Assembly: GCA_006176705.1 (NCBI GenBank) | Contig: QRFJ01000304.1 | Span: 435,564-499,563, forward strand | Direction: 5' to 3' | DNA from: Cocos nucifera | Lineage: Eukaryota; Streptophyta; Magnoliopsida; Arecales; Arecaceae | Length of the DNA: 64,000 nucleotides | Shown here: one piece after another, positions 23,661-36,445 of the stretch | How positions within the stretch are numbered: the stretch's first letter is position 1 | Layout of the letters: each line of letters begins with the position of its first letter | Made by a program: the position numbers and the translations under genes | Notes under the pieces: model-generated | The model's input: only the letters and a program-made list of their open reading frames with translations | Told to the model about the DNA's origin: nothing | Databases searched by the model: none

Positions 23661-24080
23661 CCAGGTGTGAGCCCATGCAGAATAATATCATTATTTTGAT
23701 TAACACTAATAGTATATAATAGTATTCATGAAGACGCCATCCTCTTGCACCTACTGCTACATTTTACCTATTGTTAAGTCTATCCATCTTATGGCAGGCA
23801 CCAGGTATGAGCCCATGTAGAATAATATCATCATTTTGATTAACACTAACAGTATATAATAGTATTCATGAAGACGCCATCCTCTTGCACCTACTGCTAC
23901 ATTTTACCTATTGTTAAGTATATCCATCTTATAGCAGCCACCACGTGTGAGCCCATGCAGAATAATATAATCATTTTGATTAACACTAACAGTATATAAT
24001 AGTATTCATGAAGATGCCATCCTCTTGCACCTATTGGTACATTTTACCTATTGTTAAGTCTATCCATCTTATAGCAGGCT
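23661..24080. repeat. 3 x 140-bp tandem repeat
   Basis: Three head-to-tail copies start with ccaggtgtga (23661), ccaggtatga (23801) and ccacgtgtga (23941), each exactly 140 bp after the last and with only a few substitutions. The copies contain 'gcccatgcagaataatat' and 'cctcttgcacctactg'. No ORF crosses them. Confidence 0.95.
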
Positions 24081-26174
24081 GCCTATATTGAAAACCTTGA
24101 TTGCACAAGTAACCGACTCCACATTTTGTACGTTAGTAGCATGGTAAGCATTTTACATAAGGCAACATCATGTTTCACTCTTCTTGGCTCCGTCGGAAAC
24201 GTCTATCAACAAAAAGATGTATGTGGATGCCAGAGTATGAGGTTAGAAGGAAAAGATGCATATCTATGCCGAGAAGGATAAAAAGTGTTGCCCAATGAGA
24301 CAATCCAAAAAAAAAGGGGAAGGCGAACGGAGTTTTCAAATTGTTTTCTTTAGCATCACTTAATACGAATTGATTGTGAAAGCATTGAAAGTAATGAATG
24401 AATGAGAAAAAATAGTAAAGCAATAAAGCAAGTAAATAGAAGACAGGTCCATATATACAAATAACAAAGTTTACGGTGGTTTGGTGTCAAGTACAACATC
24501 TACGTCTTTTACCTAAATATTCTCCTTGAGAATTCCACTATAATCACTAAGGTCGTAGCAAGATTGATTTTCAGATTCACAATCTTAACCTAGTTGGTTT
24601 TGTGGGTTTACCAATCAAAATCTTTTTTTCTAAGCCACTCTTAGACATGTACAAATCCAATTTCAGGCTTGGATGGGCTTATTCTTCAAGTTTCAATCCC
24701 AAGTGAAACTTGTTACACATAGAAAATTGAGTTCGAAATTTAACATAAACCTAAGCTTCTTAATGAATAAATGATGTGCGTTAAAGCACAATTCAAGAAG
24801 TTGAGGAGCTCTTACAATGAATGCCTTCTTTTTTCTCTTGAGAATCACTTGAATGCATAAGAAAGAGGTGGTTAGAGTTGGAAATCTCTGCTTGATTGCT
24901 CACTTAATGCACAATATAATTTTTGAGGTATATTAATGTTCTCATGTTTTCTTTTAGCTTTCTTTTATTCTCTTGCTTCAATAATGGCTTAGACAACCAT
25001 AAATCCTTGTTACCATCACTAAAAATGGGTTTCTAGCCATTGAGAGTTGAGAAATAGCTATTGGTGAAGTTCTGTGCAATTCTGTAGCTTCTGAATAACT
25101 AGCCATTAGAGCTATAAGGTGATGTGGAGTTGAATCTAGCAGATCTGGAGTTGGCTCTAGTAGATCTGGAGCCGACTCGAGCCTTCTAGCTAGGAGTCGA
25201 CACAAGATCTTTGGGAGCCGACTCGAGTGCTATTCGTAAAAAATCACTTCTCTGTCTCTCCTAAGAGAGTCAACTCGAGAATTGTGGGAGTTGACTCGAG
25301 GTCTTGTGCAGAGAAAATACCTTTCTATCTTGACTGAGAGAGTCAACTCGAGGATTGTGGGAGTCGACTTGAGCATTATGCCGATAAAATTCAGCATCTT
25401 AGAGTCGACTCTAGAAAATCTTGAATCAATATGAGGCTTGTGCCAAATTTTGAAACTATACTAGAGTCGACTCAAACCCTTTAGAGATTGACTCCAAACC
25501 TTCTTTATATGAAATTTTTATGGTTTGACCTCTTTATGCATGCTTCTTTGAGTTTTTAAGATAGAAGTCTCGACCATCTTTAAAATATGATTCTAGCTTC
25601 CTGAAATCTCTTCTCAAACTCTTAAACGATCCATTAGTATCAATCATATACTCAAATATCTCATCATTCATCAAAATGAAATCTAGGGTCAACGATATTC
25701 TTTTTTTTGATGATGACAAAATTTTGAATATATACAAATAATATAGCCAAATTTAAATAATTTTAGATTCAAAAACTTAAGCATATCATCAAGAATTGCT
25801 CATAAAGGTAGATCGTTTCAAGAAAAGATATTCTTTTGGAAAGAGATTAGGGGCTATGGTCTTATAATTGATATTAGGGCAATAAATTCATTATTTCAAG
25901 CATTAGCTAAGATTTTTTAGCAATAATTTAGATTGGCTTTTCAGAAATTCTAATTACATTTGCAAGAGTTCAGATTTAACATAAGTTTAAGTCCCCCTAC
26001 CTTTTTTGCTTGTCAAAAGGAATATCGGACTTCTTACTTCTTATTTTTTTCGGATCTTATTCTTCCTTTTTGTGTTTTGCATTTCTTATCATTGTTCTCT
26101 TATCAAATCTGCCATTTTCAACATTGACACAATTTTTTTCAAAAATTTCTTCACTTTCTTCGTTTATTTTCTTA
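24081..26174. other. Repetitive intergenic DNA with 'gagtcgactcgag' words
   Basis: Between 25130 and 25500 the words gagtcgactc/gagtcaactcgagg recur at irregular spacing, like 15940-16265, which suggests a related Copia-type LTR. Around 25980-26030 cccctaccttttttgcttg could be the complement of a SIRE-type polypurine tract, so this may be the opposite-strand end of a Copia element. No complete element or gene is visible. Confidence 0.35.
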
Positions 26175-26399
26175 GGTGATGTTTGATACCATTTCCTATT
26201 TTTAAAAAATCAAAAACTATTTTTGTTTTTTTGTATTGCATTTTTAAAACTTGTTTAAAAACCAACTACACCAAATACTATTATTTTTTGAAAATGAATA
26301 AAATAGAAATACATGTTCCTTGAATTATAAAGTTCATAACATAAATATATAAAAAATTAAAAATACATCAGTTTAGAATCTAAATTCAACCATGAAATA

Positions 26400-27775
26400 C
26401 TAGAAAAAATGAGTATGATCGAATCCAACAAAAATACAAAAAAAACATGAATGTACGAGCACAACTATGATATTAATGCCTATTGTAACTATCCCATAAT
26501 TATTTTGCGATGCGATCTCGAACATTAGCCATTTGATGAAGTTGGCTTGGATTAACATTAACACTAACTCGATCAGAAGTGATTGCTCCATCATTTCTAT
26601 GGTTGTCTTCCAGCTTAACATTTTCATCTACATACTCTATGAAAAAAGAATCTCCTCGTGAATACATTCTAATAAGGTTATGAATAGCGCAACAAGCAAG
26701 AGCTATATATTTTTGTTTCTTTAAGTCATACACATGCATTACTTCAAGAATAGCAAAATGAGCTTTCAATGCACCAAAATACTATTCAATGACATTACAC
26801 AATGATGAATATCTATAATTAAATATCTCCTCTAGATCTTATGAATTCCATCCTTGTCGATAATCACGTAAGTGATAGCGCTCTCCATGATATGGTGTAA
26901 GAAATTCAGACATGTCGGTGTAGCTAGAATCAATCACATATTTTTTCTTGAGGAGGCATCAAAAAATTATTTTCTAGATTAGTTATAATTTTTTTAAAAA
27001 ATTCTAGAATTATTTACAGTTCTTTTCCAACCAGTCATAACAAATGTAAATCGCATATCAAATAAACATGCACACATTATGTTTTGAGTGGTTGCAATCT
27101 TCTTTTCTCTATATAGAATTTGCTTATCAGACAAAATACGTGCAGAAATATGAGCACCATCAATAGCCCCTACACATTTCTATTATTTGAAAAAAAATTA
27201 TAACAATATTAGTTGAGTTTTAATATAGAATAGTAATTTGATATAATATAAATGAGTGAGTAAAAAAAGAAACCTTAAAGAATGGATAGTATTTTGGATT
27301 GTTTCTTATTTCTCAAAGAGTTTCATCAAATGAGGGAGGAACAATGATATCCTTAGCAACTGAGCTAACGGCATGTAGAACTCTCTTAAAATATTTGGAG
27401 GTTGTTTCGATAGAATATTAAAATCGATCTCCAACAACTCGATGTCACTCATTTTAAGTGATAATGAATAGAAAAATTACCACTTATTTTTTAATTGAAA
27501 TAAATTTTGAAGCTTTTATCTTACCTCTTCGTTTTAACTCCTCATAAAATTGGATAAAACATGGTGGTTCCATTTGAAATAATTGATAGTATGTCATGGG
27601 ATGACCATTTAATACTTCAACCACCCACTTATGTCTCATTAACTTTGAAATTCTTTTAGGTCAAGATGTTCTCTTACATAGTCTGCTATACTCTTCACTA
27701 GCATAAATAGTGATCAATTGCTCAATTTCATCATCAGAATCTGATAAAAATTCTTCTAAATTCATATCTCAATCT
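26400..27775 (-). pseudogene. PIF/Harbinger transposase (DDE_4 type), dead
   Basis: In order on the minus strand: the first catalytic Asp in a GAIDGAHISARI motif (about 27170-27200), a FVMTGWK block at about 27040, then YHLRDYR near 26870, NVIE at about 26795, and the C-terminal ALACCAIHNLIRMY helix near 26690. These are the diagnostic blocks of Harbinger transposases, which cut DNA through a D-D-E triad. The second Asp, normally in a DSR motif after GW, reads NNSR here, and a stop codon follows directly after the third-acid block (NVIE). Frame shifts occur upstream. It cannot make an active enzyme. Confidence 0.7.
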
Positions 27776-28029
27776 CTTCAAATTAAACCTATAAATAAAT
27801 AAAATAAAATAAATAATTTATAATCATAAAAATAAACATAATGAGAATAACAGAATTTACATTGTCATAAAAGATCATAATAAAAATATCCAATACATAA
27901 GATCCCAATAAATGTGTTCAAGACATTAGATATAAGATCAATTAGATAAAGTCTTTAAAATTTCATAATAAAAGATAATAAAAAAGATATTCTCAAACTA
28001 AAAAATTTGCATTCTTAAATATTGAGCAC

Positions 28030-29035
28030 CTAATCCTTCTTTCTTTCTTTCAGCATGTGAAGGAACATACTTCTCCATAAAGGATCATCACGAATATATT
28101 TAGTTGCTTTTGTATAAGATACTCCATCTATTCCTTCAAGTGCATTGAGTACATTCATGCAAGCAACAACATTCTCTTGATCTTGCCTAGATTGAGATCC
28201 AAAAATATCTCCACTTTCATTATTTAAAGTAAAAGATGTACAACTATTCATCCTTTTTTCCAATAACTCTATTTTCTTCTTAGAGTTTTCCTCTATCAGA
28301 GTCAAAGCATTAGCCATTGCAAATTGAACTTGATCTCTCATTTTTCGATGACTAGTTCTTGAACTATTTGAAGTCTTAGCTTTCTTGCTTGCATGGATAT
28401 CTACTTCATCTTCATTTGAATTGTTAGATTCTCTATCATTATTATCTAATTCCTCTGTAATTGAAGGACTTTTGATAGAAGCATGAGCATTAGCTCTAGT
28501 TGCAATGGTATCATCATAAATGGCGCACAACTTATCAGAATATTTGCATCATTTCTTTCTAAATCTTCTTGCTTGCTTATGCATCTATAATATAGCAACA
28601 AATGAATTAGATAGTAAACTAGCTAAATCTAATAGATTATATATCATGAATATAGTATTAAATTAATGCATACCTCATACAACTTCTTCCACACTTCTTT
28701 GGTAGCTATAACTTGAAAGGTTGTTGGATTGTATTCAATTTTCATTTCACTCAATAGCTTATAAAAACCTTTCCATCTACTCCAAAGTGAATTAAACTTA
28801 TTCTTCAATTGGTTATGTGTATAGTTTTTTTCAAATTTTTTTCTTAACTCCTCTTTAATAGTTTTCCATGCATTTTTAGAAAAAGTAGTTGTTTGTCTAT
28901 TTCCTTTCTTAACTTCCTCTTCCATCGAACATATGAAAAATGATTCAATAGGTTTAGGCCAAACGTTCTTAGCTTCATCAACTTCAAGGACTTCATCATC
29001 ATCAACATCAACTTCTTGGCTTACCGTTGCTATCT
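28030..29035 (-). pseudogene. Myb/SANT-like DNA-binding protein (Harbinger ORF1)
   Basis: Two exons on the minus strand. Exon 1 (about 29035-28677) holds an acidic start (DVDDDEV) and a Myb/SANT-like domain with F-x-x-x-AWKTI, LKNKFNSLW and WKGFYKLLS motifs. A GTATG...TATAG intron (about 28586-28676) follows. Exon 2 (28585-28030) has a Lys/Arg start, a Ser/Asn/Glu-rich linker, a KKAK basic patch and a helical ENSKKKIELLEKRM segment. PIF elements need such a protein for DNA binding with the transposase. Exon 2 contains one in-frame stop (after FRKK), so it is probably inactive, though it is far better kept than the transposase. Confidence 0.6.
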
Positions 29036-29377
29036 ATCCAAATAATATATAAAAATAAAATCAACCTATTGATAAGAAAACGAAGGAGAGCCACAAGTTA
29101 CAAACCCCAAAAGGTTTAAACAATCAACATTCAATATCACAAAATTTTTGGACCTAGTAAACATAATATAGTAGTGCTAAACTTTTCTCGCCATTCCCAC
29201 ATCTCACTACAATTTTATTCCATAGAAGCAATAACACCATAAATAACAAAGACCATGTTACAAAAAATAGCAAGCTACCAAACTAATAAGATCATTAGTT
29301 TATTCTTGAAGCAAATACAATTCGGACAATTAAGGAAAGATTACCAACAATTGTTTCTTTTCATACTTAAGAGTAAC

Positions 29378-30474
29378 TGTTGGTGCAAAATTTGATTATC
29401 GTCGAAGAAGTACTGGAGTCGGAGAAGACGAGGTCGCCGCTGTGATCTGCAAAATAAGTCTCATCCAAAGTCTGAGGTGATGGCTTTGACAAGACCCTCT
29501 GACGATCAAGTCAGCTCTTTCAGCCAACAAAAATTGAGTGCTCAATCAAGAAAGTTGCAGAGTTTCAAAAAGAAGAAGAGAGTTTAGAGAAAACGTATCT
29601 GGAGGATCTCTTTTATAACTCTGAAGTCTGTAACAAACTGATAGTGACCATCTCAATTACTTGGTAGTGGGCCATTCGGAGCCATGTGAGATTTGTTACG
29701 GAGGGTGGTGTCCATTATCGTGATATGTTAGTCTATTATAGACCTAACAATTGAAGTTCGGATGGGATGGTTGCAGGCGACGAAGGGCTCTTGGACGTTG
29801 TTGTTTCGAAGGAGTTTGGAGGTTCTCAAGATTGACCGTGTGTTGGCTTTTATTCACTATATTGAAGGTGTACACCATGGTCCTTTCAGACAGCTGAAAG
29901 AAATTCGGTCGGAAGAGAAGCCCGACAGGAGTTCGACCAATGAAAAGGCCCAGAAGACATCCAACCGAAAGAAGTCCGACTGCGAGGGATCCACTTGGAT
30001 CAAGTATTGATCGATGGCCGTAACAAGCAAGCGCGACTAAAATATTGACGCCTCTATTGTTCCTTTGAGGTTCGGCTATTCCAAGGATTGCTCACCGACG
30101 AATAATGATAAAGCGCTGAAGTTCGTCTGAGGGCTGATCGAAAGAAGTTCGACTATTGGAGAAGTTTTATGGAAGAAGATCGATCGAATGGGATGCATAG
30201 GAGCCAGAAATTTAGTCGATTCTATGGGGTAGAAGTATTAACTATTCGAGTTCGCCTGAAGGAGAAATCTGCAACATCCTACTGAATCCAAAATCGGTCT
30301 TTTCAGCCAATCGAATTATCTGACTACAGTGTTGAAGGTTGGACATCTCAGAATGATTCAGAGTACGAATACTCCAGTGGGTTGAGGTTTAGTTATCATA
30401 GTTACAATCGAACGAAACTGATCAAAAGTCGGAGTCTTAGTCAAACTTCGGCAGACATGGATTTATCCCCAATA
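29378..30474 (-). repeat. 3' LTR of element 2
   Basis: Plus strand TGTTGGTGCAAAATT ... TTATCCCCAATA (the final CA has become TA). It is 1097 bp, the same length as the LTR at 40580-41676, and is similar throughout. Next to it at 30475 lies the complement of the polypurine tract. Confidence 0.9.
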
Positions 30475-31121
30475 CTAGTCTCCTACTCTCGAGTTCGAAG
30501 TTCGAAGGATGGAAGTAAAATAAAGACTGGTGAAGTTTGAAGAATTTTTCAATCCTATTGAATTTTCTGCATCTACATTGGATGGAAAATTTTGACTTTT
30601 ACTAGGCTGGCGTCAAAGCTTCATGAATGCGAGGTGACCCAAAGAGATATTTTTTGAATTTTCCATCAGAAGCCTGCTCGAAATACGGTGCTATTAAGGA
30701 TCTGTCCATTGGAAGCTTTCTGTCATGATGAATGGGACATGCATCGATCAAAGATCGACTGAGAAAAATCTACAATCATAACTATCTTAGAATTTTAGGG
30801 ATTATTTAAACCCATCCTCCTCCTCTGAGCCTTTTAATTCTTTTAAAATCCTCATCTCCTTCCTCTAGTTTTCTTCTCCATCCCAAGCGAGGGTCCAAGC
30901 TTCTTCCTCCATTTTTTGTGGTTCCAGGCGCACCCCCATTTGATTTTCGTTACATTCACCATCTCCTTATTCTTTCCAGCCGATCTAGGTCAGCCCTCTG
31001 ATACTTTTTTTTGATTATTTTCACACTCTTTGCTTTCTCGCACTTTCTATTTTTGTTGAAGTTTGTACATCTTATTTTTTCTCTGATTTTTGAAAGATTC
31101 CTTGATTTCACTTTGATCCAA
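30475..31121. other. Untranslated region between LTR and antisense ORF, element 2
   Basis: Matches 2121-2745. Pyrimidine-rich on the plus strand from about 30780; it could hold the promoter and leader of the antisense transcript. No ORF of its own. Confidence 0.4.
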
Positions 31122-34068
31122 ATGTCTAGTAAGGAATCCTGATCAACTTATTCTGAGAGCCCGACCCCTTTAACCTTGGTGAACCTACCTCCTGAGGAGG
31201 CCGAACCCTTGGAGTCAGCTCATCCTTTTGTACCTACAATCATTTCCTGTAGACTTCGGTCCAATGATCTTTCTCTAGTCAGAATTCAGTTCAAAATTTC
31301 TTCTGAATATGAGCTCGAACTTTCTGAGCCCGACGATTGAGTTTGCTCACCTCCTCCAAGCCGAATCTGTCTGTATGTCGAAATCCTTTGGATCGGGCTT
31401 AGATTATCCTTGCCTCATTTTATAGTTAACCTATTCAAGTTTCTCAATATTTTTCTTACTGCTATGGCACCGAATTTTTTTAGATTCATCATCAAATTTC
31501 TCTCTCTATGCACCATAGTGGACGTTCGACCTACCATTTTCTTATTTCATAATTTTTTTATCTTTAAATGCCACCCAACCGTCAAAGACTGATGGTATGT
31601 ATCTCCACAGTTTGGCAATAAGGGACTGCTTAAAAGTGCTCCTTCATTCATGGCTGGAAGGAGAATTTTTTTTTGTCTCCCATCCCACCTTAAGGTTAAG
31701 ACTTCCTCCATGGGACGAGATAAGAAAATCGATCCGCCGAGCCCCTAGGCTAGAAAGCGAGGATCGAAGTTTGATCGATAAGCTGAAGTCCTTTAATGCT
31801 TCACCGATCCTCAAACTTCTGGACGAGCAGACCTTGTTCAATTTTGGTCTCAATTCTCTTAACCCAACTGATAGTTCTTCATATTCAGTCAGTTGGATGG
31901 TATTCTTTCTTTTGATCTTCTAACTTTATCTTCTTTGTAGAAATGACTCCAGAGGAATGAAATCGCCTGGTGAAGAAAATCAAGATCCTCAAGAGGAAGG
32001 GTGGTCCTTCCGGTGAACTACAAAAGAAGGCTCAGATTGGAGAGTCGAGCCAGGCCATGCCGACCCTCGAGCCCATCGTTACTGCACCGAGCCCAATCTT
32101 ATCTGATGAGGCCGCCCCTTCTGCTCCTTTTCAGCAAGAGGAAGTTGTAGAGAGGAGGAAGAAGAAGGCCGTCGGCAAGAAAGTCAGATGGAAGGTTAAG
32201 AGTTTCGAGGGAGAGGATCTTAGCCCAGAGCAAGGTTCCCTGGATGATCGAGAGATCGTCCAGGAACTGATGGAGGGGAGCATCCTTCCCCATATTGTAG
32301 AGAGAATGTGTCAGAAGGACGATGTTGAGAGATTCGATGAGTTTTTTGCTGTCTTTCTGGAGGTAAGTGGCTTCTTTTGATTTTGACTTCATGTCCTTTG
32401 GGCTTTAAAGTTAAAAACTTCAAAAATTCTGACTCGCTTTTTATTTTACAATTGAGACACTATCTTTTTGCTCACTCCAAGGCGGCAAACCAGAGATGGG
32501 CCGAAGCTTCTAGGGCCTTTGAGGAAGCCCATGTAGAAGCCAAGAAGGCCCGGGTCAAGGCCGACGCTCTAAAGGTAGCCTCGAAAATCCACTCATCTGA
32601 AGTCAAACACCTTCAGAGGGAGTTGAGGGAGAAGCTTGAAGATGGCAAAGCTGAGGGCCGAGTTAGCTCTAGAAGAGGAAAGAAGGAAGACACAGGAGGA
32701 GGTTAACGCCACTATGGAGAGGGCCGTGCAAGACTTCAAGTCCTCCAAAGATATGGAAGACATCAAAATAGACTTCGCCCAAGAATCTTTCTTGGAAGGG
32801 TTTTAGATCTGCTTGAGATGGGTCATCGAGAACTTCTCCGACATCGATCTAGACCTTCTCATAGAGAAGTCAGAGAATAGAGTTGGCCCTTCGCGTGCTG
32901 ATGCCGAGGTTGCCCCCGCTGTCCATGCCGTTGAAGCCACTCTGAAAGTTTCAGAACCTGTAAGTGCAGCATTTGGGCCTGCTCGAGAGCCGGAGATGAC
33001 TGAGAGGGTCCTGACCTCTCCAGTGGGCGAGCCATCCGAGGTCTAAACTTTTGACGTTTATGTTTTTTTTTTTTCGATGTATCAAAAATATTTGAAGCAA
33101 TGAAAGAAAATCTCTCTTTTTCTTTACACTCTACACTGCATGTGATTCAGAATACCTTCTATGACCAGGGCTACGACCCCCTTTCTCCGATTGACATCGA
33201 TCCCTTACCTTAGAGAGTTCCGTTCAAGCCTTTGATAAAGGGTTTGAAGCAAGAGGTCCGTCATTTAAGAAAAAAGTTAAAGATGGTTGAGGCCGACCTT
33301 CAAGCCTCTTAGAAGAATGCTTCGGAGGCGACTAAAGAAGTTACTCACCTCCGAAGCTTACACATAAAGGATTCCGCAAGCTTCAGCATTCGAAAAGAAA
33401 ATTTTGAGAAGGAGCTTGATGAACTCCGAAAGAATGCGAGTGATAAGTCTTGAGCACTGACAGCAAAAATTGGCTCTCTTGAAGTTGATCTTAAGAAGGC
33501 AAAAGAAAAGATTCATCTCTTAGGAGGGAGCTCATCGTGGTCCACCGATGAAGCTCGGTATAATTAGGATTGATCAAAAAATTCTTCTAGCTTCAGAAGC
33601 AGCTGTAGGATATTAAGGATCGACATAATAGTTACTGAGTGACCTGGGCAGGAAAGATGTCCAGGCTTGAGGGCGAGCTGAAGGCTATCAGGGATGAGGC
33701 GACCTATTTTAAGAGAAAGTTTTATAGCATTCAGTAGGCTGGATCAGATGGCGAATCTGAGGAGCTCGCCTCTCTGAGGACCGTCGGTGAGCTCTCAGAG
33801 TCCGTCGGGGTGGAGAAAATTGAAGTTCAATAGTTGAAGCTCCAGTTAACCTGCGAGCGTCGAGCCATCAAGAATACTGAAGTTGAATCTGAAGTCTTGA
33901 GAAAGCAGCGGTGAGAGCTCGAGGCCAAATTTGAATATGCCAAATAGGATGTATATCGAAGGTCTATATAAGAAGAAAGAGCTCGAGAAGAAAATCTTCA
34001 AACTGAAGGAAGCTTTGGTGATGGCCGGAGCTGATAGCCCGAAGTCCAAAGAGTTCGGGCCACCTTAG
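31122..34068 (+). pseudogene. Antisense accessory ORF (aORF) of element 2, multi-exon, degenerate
   Basis: Second copy of the plus-strand coding region. Domain order matches 2746-5719: a Transposase_28-like N-terminus (GLRLSLPHF, VNLFKFLNIF), a Lys/Arg-rich linker with VERRKKKA, a GSILPHIVERM block, an Ala/Glu-rich helical block with HYLFAHSK, then a C-terminal coiled coil ending LVMAGADSP. Coding stretches are separated by probable introns at about 32363-32456 and 33041-33150; the donor gtaagt at 32363 is consensus. The first intron donor, intact in element 1 (cag|gtag), has become 'gatag' here. Stops appear after MSSKES and in EPDD-stop, the same relative places as in element 1. Function unknown. 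Confidence 0.6.
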
Positions 34069-34549
34069 AACTTCGTCTCTTTTCTTTTTTTTTATGTAAT
34101 CGATTTCATCAATCTTCATTCCATCTGTAATGCATTTATTCTTTCACACAGTTGGTCCTTGCCAACCTTCATTTTGCTTGTGGTGTGCCCATTTTTGTGT
34201 AATTAATCTTATTGACTTTTATTTGTAATAAACATAACTCTATAATGAAATGATACCCCCTTTTTTTTCTTTTTTTTTTTGCTGTCATCTTTTATAGATG
34301 TGATTCTAGGCATCTTGTTTTTCTTTACTTTATTTCTAATGAGATGCTTGTCGTGGACGTCGAGCTAGAGGTCTGTTTCATGGATCAAGATGGGGTTTTA
34401 TCTTTGGCATTTGGCTTGGCCGTAGCGGGATGTGTACGATGGTCGTTAGTAGGGCCTTGGCCTTTTTCTTATTTTAGATTAGCAAGACCTCGGCCCTCCA
34501 TCCTTTGCACGATCATATAGGTTCGTCAGATCTATCGGTGGGATCTCTT

Positions 34550-34970
34550 CCTTCATCTCATCTTGATTTAACAAGGCCTTCAATTTTGCTCATGTTTGGA
34601 CGAGGTTCTCCTCCTATTTCTAATGGATAGTAGGAGCATATTAGGGCCGTTGGCAAGGCCACTCTCCTCATCTCATCTTAGTTTAATGAGATCTTCGACT
34701 TTGCTCATGTTAGGATGAGTTTCTCCTCCTATTTCTAATGGATTGTAGGAGCATATTATGGCCATTGATAGGGTCTTTTTCCTCATCTCGTCTTAGTTCA
34801 ACGAGGCCTTCGACTTTGCTCACGTTAGAATGAGATTTTTCTTCTATTTTCAATGGACTGTAGGAGCACATTAGAACTGTTGGTAGAGCCTCTCTCCTCA
34901 TCTCGTCTTAGTTCAATGAGACCTTTGACTTTGTTCACGTTAGGACGAAGTTCTCCTGTTCCTAATGGGC
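34550..34970 (-). repeat. About 116-bp tandem repeats, element 2
   Basis: About four units carry tcatctcgtcttagttcaa, ttcgactttgctcacgtta and ttctcctcctatttctaatgg in order. Same block as 42691-43225 and 50668-51095. Confidence 0.8.
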
Positions 34971-35089
34971 CACTTCAGATTGCTTCGGAGAGTTATTTAT
35001 CATCACACAATTTTTGCACCAAAAATTAATGATGTTAAAATGAAAAAGTTTTATTGAAGGAAACTTATTGGTAATACAATCTTAGATTT

Positions 35090-36430
35090 TCTGAATTCTA
35101 AGATCGTGGGAGCGTTACTCCTCTGAGCTTCTTCAAGCGATAAGTTTCAGATCGAACGATCTTCTCTATTTTATACGGACCTTTCCAATTCAGGGTGAGC
35201 TTTTCTTAATTCTAAGATTACAAAATGGACGCTCGTCGGAGCACTAAGTTCTCCACCCTGAATGCTTTGCTTTTTACTTTAGAATTATAGTATCTGGCTA
35301 CTCTTCATCTATAGGCTGCCATCCAAACTTGGGCTTTTTCTCTTTTTTTCTTCAATAGATCGAGGTTGATTCTAAGATCTTATGAGTTACACTGCTTATT
35401 GAAGACCATAACTCGTGCTGATGGAAGTTTAAATTTGATTAGAATGACTGCCTCTTCTCCAAAGGTCAAGACAAACGGTGTTTTTTCAATCGATAGCCTT
35501 TGAGTAGTTTGGTACGTCCAAAGGATGTGATAGAGTTCGTCCACCCAAGTCTCTCTTGCTTTTTCAAGCCTTATCTTGATATCCTACAGTAAAATTCTGT
35601 TAGTCACCTCTGCTTCATCATTTGCTTGCGGATGGGCCACTGACGTAAAGTGATAGAAGATGTTTAGATTTTCGCAGAACTCAACGAATCTCGTCCCAGT
35701 GAACTATCGCTCATTATCTATTATGAGAGTTTGGGACAGACCAAATCGATAAATAATTGACTTTCAGACGAAGTCTTATACCTTAATCTCAATAATTTTT
35801 GCTAATGGTCCAACCTCAATCCATTTGGTAAAGTAGTCGATCACAACCAAGAAAAACTTTCATTATCCAGATGTCATTGAAAAGGGGTCAAGTATATCCA
35901 CTTTTTACTGTATGAATGGCCAAGGTGCACTTAGTAGAGTAAGCTCGGAGGTCGACTATTTTTGTATGTTTGCATTTCTCTGACAGCTGTCATATTTCTT
36001 GATAAATAGAGTCATGATAAAAGATCGATCAATAGTACCTCTACCAAAGTAGTCTTTGTGATAGGATTCTGGCTCCTACATGACTTTCGTAAATTTCTTC
36101 ATGCACTTTTCATAATACGAAGTTGACCTCTGAAGGTCGGAGACATCTCAAGAGCGGTAGAGAATACGACCTTTTATACAGCTTGTTTTCATATAGAACA
36201 TATTAAAAAGCTTGATTCCTGAGTTTTCGAGCTTCTTTTGGATCATGAGGAAGAACTCCATCCTTAAGGTACATAACTAGCGGGTCGATCCAACTCAACT
36301 CGTGCTCAACCTGCATAACGGGCGGCAACTCCTCTGAGCTTAGGCACTTTAGAATTTTAAAAAATACTTCTTTGGGCAGTTCGACTGGGGCTAAAGTGGC
36401 CAATTTAGAGAGAAGATTAGCTCTCATATT
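35090..36430 (-). pseudogene. Integrase region of element 2, broken
   Basis: Minus-strand remnants collinear with 6700-7990. 36203-36427 carries the linker before the zinc finger (ELSWIDPLVMYLKDG, KEARKLRNQA). The core and C-terminal parts, with WVDELYHIL-like and PFVLTFG-like words, lie in mixed frames at 35400-35620. An integrase would join element DNA to the genome; this copy has several stops. Confidence 0.65.
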
Positions 36431-36445
36431 TTCTGCCCTCAGAAT

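Larger units (their letters stand above)
26175..29377 (-). mobile_element. PIF/Harbinger DNA transposon, interrupted
   Basis: The left end at 26175 reads GGTGATGTTTGATACC after the trinucleotide TTA, matching the PIF/Harbinger style of terminal inverted repeat and TTA/TAA target duplication. Two minus-strand genes follow: a DDE transposase remnant and a Myb/SANT-like protein. The element is cut at 29377 by the retrotransposon 29378-41676; about 95 bp of likely continuation lies at 41682-41776. No right terminal repeat is present, so it is incomplete. Confidence 0.7.
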
